Positions 1-7,807 are shown, counted from the first letter of the stretch. The stretch: DNA of 9,919 bases from Rhodospirillales bacterium (GCA_030040955.1 JASHSH010000309.1:1-9919), one strand, 5' to 3'. Made by a program: numbers and translations. Notes: generated by a model from the sequence alone, not told the origin.

Positions 1-1840
1 CCGCATCGATCCGCGCACGCGCGCTCGCCACCTCGTTCCCGTCAATATCGAGGCGGTGATGGCCGGCACCGGAACGGTGCCCCTGCGCGACGGGGACACC
101 GTGATCGTGCTGGGCTTGTCGGACGTGAACTATCTCTCGTCGGCGGACGTGCAGGCCGTGCTGGCGGGCCAGACGCCGCCGATCCTGCAGGTTTCCCGGC
201 TCGGCCAGAACACGCGCGCGTCCTACATCAATCGTCCGACGGAGTCGCTCTACCAGGCGCGCATCCAGGCCGGGCAAAGCCCGGATGTCGCGGCCGGCCC
301 GGGCCCGGCCGAAGTGTCGAGGCAAGCGGGCACGACCGGCGGCGCGCCGGCCCTGGCCGGTCCCGCGATCGGCCTGCAATCGGGAGCGGCGGCCACGAGC
401 CCGGCGGGCGGCGGCGCAGCCGTCGGCGAGCAGTCCGACCAGTATTCCGACCAGGGTGCGGGGATCGGCGAGGGCATGACCGATCAGACCGCGACCACGA
501 CCGCGCCCCAGGGGCAACCCGGCGAGGCGCTAGCCCAGACCGCGCCGTTGGCGGGCCTGCCGGCTTCGGCCGCCGCGCTGCTGCAGCAGTCGCGCGTCGC
601 GGCCACGCCGCAGGCGTCGGTTGGCCTGCTGACGGCCGGAACGCCCCCGCAGATCTGCCGCGGGCTCCAGCTGCTCGCCGCGATCGCGGTCTCCGACCAG
701 AGCGGGCGTTTCGCGAACGCGCTGATCTCCAACTTCTCGACCACGGGCGTCGGCATTCAGAACACCTTCCCGTGCCCGCGCATATTCAACCGCTATCCCG
801 AGCTGCTGCCGCTCGCGGTCGAGCATGCGGTCGCGATCAGCGGTCAGGCGCGGCTGCCCGGCGTCTACCCGATCATCCCGGGGGTGCCGCTCGCCTCCGT
901 GGTGGCGAATGCCGGCGAACTGACCCGCGATGCCGATCTGCGCAACGTCGAGATCACCCACTACGTGGCGAGCAGCGGGCCGGCGCAGCAGGAGACCAAG
1001 CACGAGCTGGTCAATCTGCGCCCGGCCGACTTCGCCCGCGTGGCCATCAATCCGGGCGACGTGATCCGCTTCAACGCCTACGAGACCGACCGCGACGGCG
1101 GCGCCGTGGTGCTGTCGGGCGAATTCCGTCGCCCCGGCGTCTACGCGATCCGGCGCGGCGAGCGGTTGTCGCAGGTGATCGCGCGTGCCGGCGGCTTGAC
1201 GGCGGAGGCGTACCCGTACGGCGCGGTATTCACCCGGCAGAGCGAGAAGCGGCGCGAGCGCGCCAACTACGAGCGCGAGGCCGAGGATCTGGAGTCGGGC
1301 CTTACCGCCGCCGTGTCCACGATCAGCAGCAACGGCGGCTCGGACGCCGCCGGCTTCGTCACCGCCACCCAGGGATTGGTCAATGAGCTGCGCAATACCC
1401 GCCCGATCGGCCGCCTCGTTGTCGAGGCGGACCCGACCGTGCTCCAGGTGCGCCCGGCCGAGGATCCGCTGCTCGAACCGGGCGATACCATCTTCATGCC
1501 GAGGCGGCCCTCGACGGTGACCGTGGCCGGCGAGGTGCTCAATCCGGTGGCCTTGCAGTTCCAGCCCGGCGCCACCCCCGCCGAGTACATCACCTCGGCC
1601 GGCGGCTTCACCCAGAACGCCGAGGACGACGCGGTGTTCGTCATTCTGCCCAACGGCAAGGCGGAGCCGGTGCGCGAATCCTTCTGGAACTACACCTCGG
1701 TGCAGGTGCCGCCCGGCAGCACCATCGTGGTGCCGAAGAACCTCGCGCAGCTCGACACGCTGACGCTCGCCCGCGACATCACCCAGATCACGAGCCAGCT
1801 TGCGATCACCGCCGCGTCGCTAGCCGTCATCAAGCAATAG
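1..1840 (+). CDS. Polysaccharide export protein with multiple SLBB domains (5' partial)
   Basis: Outer-membrane/periplasmic polysaccharide export protein of the Wza/KpsD-like class, thought to form the channel for exopolysaccharide or capsule. The frame is open from base 2, and the 18 codons before the GTG at 56 read as the end of a soluble-ligand-binding beta-grasp (SLBB) unit (LVPVNIEAV, then PLRDGDTVIVLG). The gene therefore starts upstream, and GTG 56 is an internal codon, not the start. 612 residues are visible. Counting from base 2, residues about 97-200 are a low-complexity Ala/Gly/Pro/Gln linker. Further SLBB units begin near 277 (VAISGQARLPGVYP), 369 (VVLSGEFRRPGVYAI) and 506 (VTVAGEVLNPVALQF), each followed by an AGGLT-like turn. 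Two cysteines, C219 and C258, flank a conserved-looking segment and could form a disulfide. The N-terminal export domain and signal peptide are outside the window. The next gene follows almost immediately. Family assignment is strong; the exact polymer is unknown. Confidence 0.9.
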   Translation, partial: RIDPRTRARHLVPVNIEAVMAGTGTVPLRDGDTVIVLGLSDVNYLSSADVQAVLAGQTPPILQVSRLGQNTRASYINRPTESLYQARIQAGQSPDVAAGPGPAEVSRQAGTTGGAPALAGPAIGLQSGAAATSPAGGGAAVGEQSDQYSDQGAGIGEGMTDQTATTTAPQGQPGEALAQTAPLAGLPASAAALLQQSRVAATPQASVGLLTAGTPPQICRGLQLLAAIAVSDQSGRFANALISNFSTTGVGIQNTFPCPRIFNRYPELLPLAVEHAVAISGQARLPGVYPIIPGVPLASVVANAGELTRDADLRNVEITHYVASSGPAQQETKHELVNLRPADFARVAINPGDVIRFNAYETDRDGGAVVLSGEFRRPGVYAIRRGERLSQVIARAGGLTAEAYPYGAVFTRQSEKRRERANYEREAEDLESGLTAAVSTISSNGGSDAAGFVTATQGLVNELRNTRPIGRLVVEADPTVLQVRPAEDPLLEPGDTIFMPRRPSTVTVAGEVLNPVALQFQPGATPAEYITSAGGFTQNAEDDAVFVILPNGKAEPVRESFWNYTSVQVPPGSTIVVPKNLAQLDTLTLARDITQITSQLAITAASLAVIKQ

Positions 1841-1871
1841 CTTGACCAGGCAGGGGGCGCTCGGGGGCACC

Positions 1872-4421
1872 GTGCCGGCCGTCCTTCCACACGGACGCGC
1901 GATAGCCGGATTCGCGGCCGCCGCCGCGCTGCTTGTCTGCCTGCTGGGCTCGGCACGCGCCGACGATCTGGTCCAGGGCCTGCACCCCACGGTCGACGAC
2001 CAGGGCACCTTCGGCCTGATCACCACGCCCTCGGCGCGGATGGGCGACGACGGCGACTTCAATTTCGGCTATTCGCACGAGCATCCCTATGCGCGGTATT
2101 TTCTCACCGCCACTCCGCTGCCCTGGACGCAGCTCGGCTTCATGTTCAACGACATCGAGGACCGCCTCTACAACTTTCAGCCGTTCAGCGGCACGCAGAC
2201 CGACAAGCCGAAGGAATTCGACGCCAAGTTTCGCCTGCTGCAGGAGGACGAGTTCTGGCCCGACGTCGCCGTCGGCGTCACCGATTTCGGCGGCCCGGGA
2301 CTGTTCGAATCGCAATACTTCGTCGCCAGCCGGCGCTTCTACGATGTCGATGCGTCGCTGGGCATAGGGTGGGGGCGGCTGTCGGGACGAAATTCGTTTC
2401 CGAACCCGTTCGGCTATATCGACCCGGGCTTCAAGCAGAACTACCAGGGCAGCCTCGCCGGCGGCCTTACCGTGGGCTCGCTGTTTCATGGCCAGGACTC
2501 GTCGCTGTTCGGCGGGTTCGAATATCACACGCCGTGGAAGGGGGTGAGCTTCAAGGTCGAATGGGATCCCGACACGTACCAGAACGTCGACGACAACAAC
2601 ACGCTCACCGTCTACTCGCCGATCAACATCGCCGCCGTCTACCAGCCTTTCTCCTTCGTCGACTTCTCGGTCGGCCTCGAGCGCGGCAATGCCTGGATGG
2701 CGCGCATCACCTTCCACGCCAACTTCAATCGCCGCGAGCTGCCGCCGCTCGACACCCCGCCGCCCAAGGTCGAGCCGCGCGTGGCACCTCCGTCGACCTC
2801 CGGCCGGCCGCTGGCCGAGACCTCGCTGCCCCTGGTCGACCAGAACCGCGAGCCGACCGGCGTCGACCGCCTGTACGACGAGGCCGAGCGCGAGGGCTAC
2901 GATATCGAGGATGTGGCGATCGCCGGGGGCACGATGACGCTGACCGTGCAGCCGATCGCCGGGGTCAAGGCCCATCCGCCCAAGGAGTTCGCCCAGGCCG
3001 CGCTGAACTGCGTCGACTCCGTGAACCGGGTGATCGTCCGCAAATCGAAGCCCCAGCCCAAGGTTTCGCTCGCGTCCTACGCGCCGGCTTCCGCCGCGCT
3101 GGCCGCGCAAACGGGAACGGGATCGCGTCCGACCGGCGTTCTGCTCGCCGCCGACGCGGAGCCCGCGCATGCCGCCGGCGCCACGCCGGCCGCGCCGCAG
3201 CCGTCGTTCGACCAGGTGGCGATCGCGATGGCGATCTTCGACGAGTTGAAGGGCGAGGACATGACCGGCGCGGCCTTCTCGATCCAGGGCCGCCGCGCGT
3301 ACCTCATCTTCTCGCAGCAGAAGTACCGCAACACCGCGCAGGCGATCGGCCGCGCGGCCCGCATCGTGGTGCGCCATCTGCCGCCGCAGGTCGAGATCGT
3401 CACCATCGAGCTTACCGAGCGCGAACTGGCCACCGCCTCGGTGACGATGCTGCGCAAGGATATCGAGAACGCGGTGGCCGGCCTCGGCTCGCCCGAGGAG
3501 ATTTGGACCAACTCGACCTTGGCGGCGGGCGGCAGCGACGAGCCGGCCAAGCAAATCGACAATCCCGACAAATATCCCGGCTACAGCTGGTCGCTGACGC
3601 CCCAGATGCGCCAGCATATCGGCGGCCCCGAAGGCTACTTCCTCTATCAGATCTACGCGTCGCTCTCGGGCGAGCTCACGCTGCTGCCCGGCTGGAGCAT
3701 GGGCGGGGAGCTCGGCCACAACATCTACAACGACTTCAACCGGCTCTCGCTGCCCTCGAACAGCGAGCTGCCGCATGTGCGCAGCGATATCGAAGATTAT
3801 CTTGAGCAGGGGCAGAGCGGCATCCTCGACCTGCAAACCGACTACATGTTCAACATCGCGCCCGAATGGTACGGCCGCATGTCCGCCGGACTGCTCGAAT
3901 GGATGTACGCCGGCGCCGACGGCGAAATTCTGTACCGACCCTTCGACGAGCGCTGGGCGATCGGCATCGACGCCAATCACGTCTACCAGCGCGGCTTCAA
4001 CGAACTGTTCACCTTCCTCGACTACCAGGTGACCACCGCGTTCCTGAACTTCTACTACAAAGTGCCCTACTATCACCTGCTGGCCGAGGTGAGCGCCGGC
4101 ACGTATCTGGCCCACGACAAGGGCGCGACCTTCACGCTTTCGCGCGAGTTCGACAACGGCATGCGCGCGGGCATCTGGGTGACCAAGACGGACGTGCCGG
4201 CTTCGGTGTTCGGCGAGGGCGAGTTCGACAAGGGATTCTTCCTCTCGATACCGCTCGACCTGGTATTCGGCGTGCCGCGGAAGGAATACGCCAACTACTC
4301 GTTCCGCCCGCTGACGCGCGACGGCGGCCAGCAGGTGGATATCGAGCACCCGCTCTATCAGGAGACCGACGGCGACGATTTCGACAGTCTGTCCCGAACT
4401 TGGCCGACCCTGATGAAATGA
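1872..4421 (+). CDS. YjbH/GfcD-family exopolysaccharide outer-membrane protein
   Basis: Predicted outer-membrane component of an exopolysaccharide secretion system, in the family of Escherichia coli YjbH and GfcD. The product is 849 aa from GTG 1872. A signal peptide ends at SARA (residue 30). The N-terminal part (about 42-285) carries the family opening DDQGTFGLITTPSARMG and many aromatic, alternating beta strands. A Pro-rich linker (about 290-320) leads to two small alpha/beta units: RLYDEAEREGY from R333, and AIFDELKGEDM from A454 ending near LPPQVEIVTIEL. The C-terminal part (about 568-849) is again barrel-like (GYFLYQIY, YYKVPYYHLLAEV). Start choice: GTG 1872 has GGGGG at 1863-1867, 4 nt upstream, and gives a compact signal peptide. 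An in-frame TTG at 1842, one base after the previous stop, adds 10 residues but has no visible Shine-Dalgarno site. The signal lacks a clear lipobox (LLVC), although some relatives are reported lipoproteins. Its place directly behind the SLBB gene matches the known yjb/gfc arrangement. Confidence 0.9.
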   Translation: MPAVLPHGRAIAGFAAAAALLVCLLGSARADDLVQGLHPTVDDQGTFGLITTPSARMGDDGDFNFGYSHEHPYARYFLTATPLPWTQLGFMFNDIEDRLYNFQPFSGTQTDKPKEFDAKFRLLQEDEFWPDVAVGVTDFGGPGLFESQYFVASRRFYDVDASLGIGWGRLSGRNSFPNPFGYIDPGFKQNYQGSLAGGLTVGSLFHGQDSSLFGGFEYHTPWKGVSFKVEWDPDTYQNVDDNNTLTVYSPINIAAVYQPFSFVDFSVGLERGNAWMARITFHANFNRRELPPLDTPPPKVEPRVAPPSTSGRPLAETSLPLVDQNREPTGVDRLYDEAEREGYDIEDVAIAGGTMTLTVQPIAGVKAHPPKEFAQAALNCVDSVNRVIVRKSKPQPKVSLASYAPASAALAAQTGTGSRPTGVLLAADAEPAHAAGATPAAPQPSFDQVAIAMAIFDELKGEDMTGAAFSIQGRRAYLIFSQQKYRNTAQAIGRAARIVVRHLPPQVEIVTIELTERELATASVTMLRKDIENAVAGLGSPEEIWTNSTLAAGGSDEPAKQIDNPDKYPGYSWSLTPQMRQHIGGPEGYFLYQIYASLSGELTLLPGWSMGGELGHNIYNDFNRLSLPSNSELPHVRSDIEDYLEQGQSGILDLQTDYMFNIAPEWYGRMSAGLLEWMYAGADGEILYRPFDERWAIGIDANHVYQRGFNELFTFLDYQVTTAFLNFYYKVPYYHLLAEVSAGTYLAHDKGATFTLSREFDNGMRAGIWVTKTDVPASVFGEGEFDKGFFLSIPLDLVFGVPRKEYANYSFRPLTRDGGQQVDIEHPLYQETDGDDFDSLSRTWPTLMK

Positions 4422-4453
4422 TAGGATCGCGGACAGGCCATGCGGATTCGAGC

Positions 4454-4460
4454 GGGGGAG
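4454..4460 (+). promoter_or_regulatory. Ribosome binding site deciding the MipA/OmpV start
   Basis: GGGGGAG lies 9 nt before ATG 4470. The alternative in-frame ATG at 4440 has only a weak AGG 2 nt upstream and would put a charged 10-residue extension before the signal peptide, so 4470 is preferred. Confidence 0.6.
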
Positions 4461-4469
4461 CGTTCTGGA

Positions 4470-5318
4470 ATGAGACTGGGTCGCGCGATCGCCGTGATGG
4501 CCGCGCTCGGATTTGCGCTGGCGCCCGCGGCGGGCCGCGCGGATACGCGCCAGCTGCCGGTGCTCGACATCGGCGTGTTCGGTCTCGCCGGCTACGTGCC
4601 GGATTATCCGGCCGCCTCGCAGAGCCACCTGCATCTGATCCCGCTGCCCTACCTGATCTATCGCGGGAAGTATTTCGAGACCGGCCCGAACAGCGCGGCC
4701 GGCTACCTGTTCAAGTCCCCCGCCTATACCCTCGACATCAGCGCGGCGGCCTCGTTCGACACGCAGTCGACCAACGATCTTGCCCGCCAGGGCATGCCGG
4801 CGCTGGGCTATCTCGGCGAGATCGGTCCGCGCCTGCGCGTTCGTCTGCTCCACGATGCCGCCTCGGCCAAGATCGATCTCGAATTCCCGGTACGCGCCGT
4901 GCTGGAGACCGATCTCAAGTCGATCGGGTACGAGGGGTTCGACTTCACGCCGGAGATCGCGTACCAGAACGACAATTTCTACGGCTCGCACGGGAGGTTC
5001 AAGATCGGGCTGAGCCCGCAATTCGCCTCTCAGCAGCTGATGAGCTACTTTTATGGGGTGTCGCCGCAGTTCGCCACCGCCACCCGCCCCGCCTACACCG
5101 CGCAGCCCGGCTATGTCGGGACCCAGCTCGATGCCTCGTACCGGGTGCCGCTGAACGCGCGCATATCGCTGTTCTCGCAGCTTGCCTTCGACGACTACAC
5201 CGCGGCGACCAACCAGGACAGTCCGCTGTTCCGCCGGCAATACGGCGCGTCGGTGCTGGCCGGCGTGAGTTTCTCGCTCTGGCACAGCAAGGCGATGACC
5301 AGCGCGTCGGGCAACTGA
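4470..5318 (+). CDS. MipA/OmpV family outer-membrane protein
   Basis: Predicted outer-membrane beta-barrel of the MipA/OmpV family. E. coli MipA is known as a scaffold linking murein synthesis and hydrolysis enzymes, and OmpV is a Vibrio porin-like protein; the role here is not known. The product is 282 aa from ATG 4470, close to the family's usual 250-280. The signal peptide is residues 1-24 (cut after AGRA). The mature protein opens with the typical LDIGVFGLAGYVPDYPAASQ and LIPLPYLIYRGKYF segments, followed by alternating amphipathic strands. The last strand-like segment (YGASVLAGVSFSLW) is followed by an 11-residue polar tail, so the protein does not end on the terminal aromatic residue common in barrels. 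It starts 48 nt after the YjbH stop with no terminator visible, so co-transcription is likely. This context suggests a barrel serving the polysaccharide export apparatus, which is inference. Confidence 0.85.
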   Translation: MRLGRAIAVMAALGFALAPAAGRADTRQLPVLDIGVFGLAGYVPDYPAASQSHLHLIPLPYLIYRGKYFETGPNSAAGYLFKSPAYTLDISAAASFDTQSTNDLARQGMPALGYLGEIGPRLRVRLLHDAASAKIDLEFPVRAVLETDLKSIGYEGFDFTPEIAYQNDNFYGSHGRFKIGLSPQFASQQLMSYFYGVSPQFATATRPAYTAQPGYVGTQLDASYRVPLNARISLFSQLAFDDYTAATNQDSPLFRRQYGASVLAGVSFSLWHSKAMTSASGN

Positions 5319-5362
5319 GACGCGACCGGTCCGCATACGAATGCCGCGCGGCCCGGTGATTC

Positions 5363-5366
5363 GAGG
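5363..5366 (+). promoter_or_regulatory. Ribosome binding site deciding the start of the unknown secreted protein
   Basis: GAGG lies 4 nt before ATG 5371, slightly close but usable. The other in-frame ATG at 5341 has no purine-rich site in front and would lengthen the signal peptide n-region by 10 residues, so 5371 is chosen with moderate confidence. Confidence 0.45.
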
Positions 5367-5370
5367 CGCG

Positions 5371-6153
5371 ATGGCCCGGCACCTGATTCGCGGCCTGTTC
5401 GCGGTCGCGCTGGCGCTGGCGTCGCATCGCGCCCTGGCCTCGGAAGGCGCGGCGGCAGCCGGTTGCGCGCCGATCCCGTCCGCCTTCTATCCCCCCGTCG
5501 ACGCCCCGCCCATCTTCACTGTCGCCAAAGGGGACGCGGACGGGCCGACTCTCAACGCCCGTCGCTGCGCGGGCTGGACGGACGACGCCGGCGCGCTGCT
5601 GATCGGCATCGCCGCCAAGTTGCGCGCGGCGGGCGGGGTCGATGCGCTGCTTGCCCGCGTCGGTGCGATTTCGACGCTGTCCGAAGTGCGCTACTGGTCG
5701 GTGCGCGAAAAGCAGTGGAATCAGCTGTTCACCCGGGCCTATGCCGTCATCGGATCGGATGGCGCGACGCCGCGGGCCGATTTCTCTCCCGCCGAGCTCC
5801 GCTCCGGCGCAGAGGTGCGCTTCGTCCAGGCCGACAATCGCACCGACCATCGCACGATCTACCGGCTGCGCGTAATCTCGGTCTCCGCCGACCGTCTCGT
5901 ATTCGAGGCCGAGAACGAGACCACGCTGCGCTGGACCATACTGCCCCTGTTCGCGCCCGGACAAATCCGTTCGGCCTTCTTCCTGGCGGACGAAGCGGGC
6001 GAGGTCTGGGACTATTACGGCCTGCTGCGCGTGGGCGGCGGCGCTGCGCTCGTCGGCACCGGGCACGACGCTTCCTTCGTCAACCGTGCGGTGGCGATCT
6101 ACCGGCACATCGCCGGCCTGCCCACCGACCGCGACCCGCCGGCCGTGCGCTAA
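5371..6153 (+). CDS. Secreted protein of unknown function, last gene of the export operon
   Basis: Function not known. The product is 260 aa from ATG 5371 (270 aa if ATG 5341 is used). A Sec signal peptide is clear (MARHLIRGLF then AVALALAS) with likely cleavage after RALA at residue 23. C32 follows AAAAG but is too far from the hydrophobic core, and lacks the leucine, for a good lipobox. A second cysteine sits in the motif RRCAGWTDD. The body is mixed alpha/beta: an Ala-rich helix (IAAKLRAAGGVDALLARVGA), then beta-rich segments with many Trp/Tyr/Arg residues (EVRYWSVREKQWNQLFT; VEVE-like strands around DRLVFEAENETTLRW). It closes with FVNRAVAIYRHIAGLPTDRD. No catalytic motif or transmembrane helix was found. 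From memory it resembles a conserved secreted family of unknown function (possibly DUF6675); this could not be verified. It starts 52 nt after the MipA/OmpV stop and is the last gene before the convergent block, so it is probably a periplasmic or outer-membrane partner of the export genes. Confidence 0.8.
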   Translation: MARHLIRGLFAVALALASHRALASEGAAAAGCAPIPSAFYPPVDAPPIFTVAKGDADGPTLNARRCAGWTDDAGALLIGIAAKLRAAGGVDALLARVGAISTLSEVRYWSVREKQWNQLFTRAYAVIGSDGATPRADFSPAELRSGAEVRFVQADNRTDHRTIYRLRVISVSADRLVFEAENETTLRWTILPLFAPGQIRSAFFLADEAGEVWDYYGLLRVGGGAALVGTGHDASFVNRAVAIYRHIAGLPTDRDPPAVR

Positions 6154-6183
6154 GCGGCGGGAGAGTCCGAAGGCCGGTCGCGT

Positions 6184-7704
6184 TCAGTGCGCGCCGCGGC
6201 GGGCGAACACTTCGGGCAGGGTCTTGAGCAAGATGACGGTGTCGTACCAGAGCGACCAGTTCTTGATGTACCACTCGTCGAAATAGGCGCGCTCCTTCAG
6301 CGTGGTGTCGGAGCGGCCCGAGATCTGCCAGAGTCCGGAGATGCCCGGGCGGACCTGCGTATAGTAGGCGATGCGGTCGCCGTACTCCTCGATTTCCCGC
6401 GCCAGCAGCGGGCGCGGGCCGATCAGGCTCATGTCGCCCTTCAGCACGTTGAACAGCTGCGGCAGTTCGTCGAGGCTGTAGCTGCGCAGGAAACGGCCGT
6501 TGCGGGTGATGCGGGCATCGTTGCGCAGCTTGCGGCGGCGCAGATATTCCTCGTAGACCTCCGGCTGCTCGGTGCGCCAACGATCCAGCACCGCCTCGGC
6601 GTTGCGAATCATCGAGCGGAACTTGATGCAGCCGAACGGCTTTCCGCTCAACCCCACCCGCTCCTGGATGTAGAAGACGGGACGTCCGTCCTCGGCAAGC
6701 GTGCGCCAGGCAAGGATCGCGAACAGGGGCGACAGCAGCGCGATCAGCGCGCTCGACAGGATCAGATCGACCGAGCGCTTGATCAGGCGCATCGACCGGC
6801 GGCTGAGATTGTTGCGCACCTGGAGCAGCATCGGCTCGCGCCCGAATATGTGCTGCACGTCCATGCCGTACAGCGGCACGCCGCGCATCGGCGGCACGAT
6901 ATGCATCGACAGCGGCGCCTTCGACAGCCGGCCGATCAGCGGCTGGATGCCGGTGAGGTCGCTGTCCTCGGTCGCCACCACGACATGCATGTTGCCGAGC
7001 AGGGAAGTCAGGCCGGACGCGCCGGTCGAGGCGCGCAGCATCGGCACACTCTCGCCGTTCACCACCATCGGCGGGGCGCGCGCGATGTCGTCGCCCTCGC
7101 TGTCCGCGAGCTCCAGGAACAGCACGCAGGAGAAGCCGAGCAGCGGCTCGGAGCGGAACATGGAATAGGTCTGCACCGCGTTCGGGCCCGAGCCCACGAT
7201 CACCGTCGGCACCTGCCAAATCTGGATCAGGATCAGTAGCCGCTTCACCAGATAGCGCATGAGCGGAAGCGCGACGATCGCCAGTATCCAAGTCAGCAAG
7301 ATCAGCGAATGCTGATGCGGCCGCGGCGTGCCCGACATCACCACCAGGTCGATCAGGCACCAGACGAAGGAATCGATGACGATCTGCCGCGTGTCCTCCC
7401 ACAGCACGCGGCGGCGCGAGTAGTGGCCCGCCAGCAGATAGTAGATGCAGCTGCCGATGGCCGGGACGGCGAACCAGTCCGCGCCGACCTCGCTCCAGGT
7501 CGCCTCCGCGTTCGGCGGGCCTGACAGGAACAGGATCGGCGCGGCGAGGAACGGGCCGCGCAGCAGGTAGAAGATGAGGACGAAGACCAGCAGATCGCCG
7601 GCGAGCAGCGCGAGCTTCGGGACGATGGCCAGGTTCGGTGCGCCGGACGAACCGGATTTGACCCCGATCCCGCTCAGGGTCAGCGACAGCTTCGAAGAAT
7701 TCAC
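6184..7704 (-). CDS. wbaP: WbaP-type undecaprenyl-phosphate sugar-1-phosphate transferase
   Basis: Inner-membrane enzyme that starts the lipid-linked repeat unit by transferring a sugar-1-phosphate from a UDP-sugar to undecaprenyl phosphate. WbaP itself uses UDP-galactose; the sugar here cannot be told from sequence. The product is 506 aa. Hydrophobic segments lie near residues 25-50, 80-95, 105-120 and 135-160. A nucleotide-binding-like stretch PTVIVGSGPNA follows near 164. The C-terminal catalytic domain starts at MRLIKRSVDLILS, with a membrane segment, then IQERVG, IKFRSM, the Asp-Glu pair D412-E413 in SLDELPQLFNVLKGDMSLIGPRP, and RPGISGLWQISGR. All of these are hallmarks of the polyprenyl glycosylphosphotransferase superfamily. 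The full-length four-helix-plus-soluble-domain layout fits WbaP rather than the short PglC form. Start: GTG 7704 has AGGGG 8 nt upstream. GTG 7713 would add 3 residues, but overlaps that site. The gene has its own promoter. Confidence 0.92.
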   Translation of the reverse strand: MNSSKLSLTLSGIGVKSGSSGAPNLAIVPKLALLAGDLLVFVLIFYLLRGPFLAAPILFLSGPPNAEATWSEVGADWFAVPAIGSCIYYLLAGHYSRRRVLWEDTRQIVIDSFVWCLIDLVVMSGTPRPHQHSLILLTWILAIVALPLMRYLVKRLLILIQIWQVPTVIVGSGPNAVQTYSMFRSEPLLGFSCVLFLELADSEGDDIARAPPMVVNGESVPMLRASTGASGLTSLLGNMHVVVATEDSDLTGIQPLIGRLSKAPLSMHIVPPMRGVPLYGMDVQHIFGREPMLLQVRNNLSRRSMRLIKRSVDLILSSALIALLSPLFAILAWRTLAEDGRPVFYIQERVGLSGKPFGCIKFRSMIRNAEAVLDRWRTEQPEVYEEYLRRRKLRNDARITRNGRFLRSYSLDELPQLFNVLKGDMSLIGPRPLLAREIEEYGDRIAYYTQVRPGISGLWQISGRSDTTLKERAYFDEWYIKNWSLWYDTVILLKTLPEVFARRGAH

Positions 7705-7712
7705 GAACAACA

Positions 7713-7717
7713 CCCCT
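7713..7717 (-). promoter_or_regulatory. Ribosome binding site of wbaP
   Basis: On the minus strand AGGGG is followed by 8 nt and then GTG at 7704-7702. The same AGGGG runs into the alternative GTG at 7713-7711, leaving that codon no room for its own site, which favours 7704 as the start. Confidence 0.6.
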
Positions 7718-7748
7718 GGGTCGCCGCGCCGGAAACCCGAATCGCGGC

Positions 7749-7778
7749 ATTATAGGGCGCTGGCAACCCGCTGGACAA
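7749..7778 (-). promoter_or_regulatory. Sigma70-like promoter upstream of wbaP
   Basis: On the minus strand the -35 box is TTGTCC (revcomp of 7773-7778, 4 of 6 consensus matches) and the -10 box is TATAAT (revcomp of 7749-7754, 6 of 6), separated by 18 bp. Transcription would start near 7742, giving a leader of about 38 nt before GTG 7704. A perfect -10 box is unlikely by chance in DNA this GC-rich, and it sits in a real intergenic gap. It would let wbaP be expressed apart from the dehydrogenase genes upstream. Confidence 0.7.
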
Positions 7779-7807
7779 TAAAGGATTCCGGGCCGCTGAC
7801 AGGCCGG
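7778..7807 (-). terminator. Possible weak terminator after the first hydroxyacid dehydrogenase gene
   Basis: Immediately after the dehydrogenase stop, the minus strand reads CCGGCC, a 7-nt loop, then GGCCCGG: a 6-bp stem with one bulged C. Nine bases later comes a short T-rich stretch (CCTTTATTG). The T tract is broken and the stem imperfect, so termination would be partial at best. A competing CCGGT/ACCGG stem spans the stop codon. Confidence 0.25.

Noticed and set aside
56..58. GTG 56 as the start of the SLBB export protein
   Set aside because: The in-frame codons before it, back to base 2, continue the SLBB sequence without a stop, so the gene begins outside the window.
1830..5336. A minus-strand open frame of 1168 codons running antisense to the YjbH and MipA/OmpV genes
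   Set aside because: Its translation is Arg/His/Val/Leu-rich with no domain, signal or motif. The opposite strand encodes two well-recognised proteins over the same bases. Long antisense frames without stops are expected from GC-rich third codon positions.
5461..5466. A lipoprotein signal in the unknown secreted protein (AAGC around C32)
   Set aside because: The lipobox lacks the leucine at -3 and lies well beyond the hydrophobic core, where ordinary signal peptidase cleavage after RALA fits better.
6192..6201. The palindrome CGCCGCGGCG as a terminator or operator
   Set aside because: It lies inside the last wbaP codons, has no loop or T run, and such palindromes are common in GC-rich DNA.
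6187..7239. A plus-strand open frame of 350 codons antisense to wbaP
   Set aside because: Its composition (Arg/Ala/His/Gln-rich, no motif) is that of a codon-bias shadow, and the wbaP catalytic motifs on the other strand are unmistakable.
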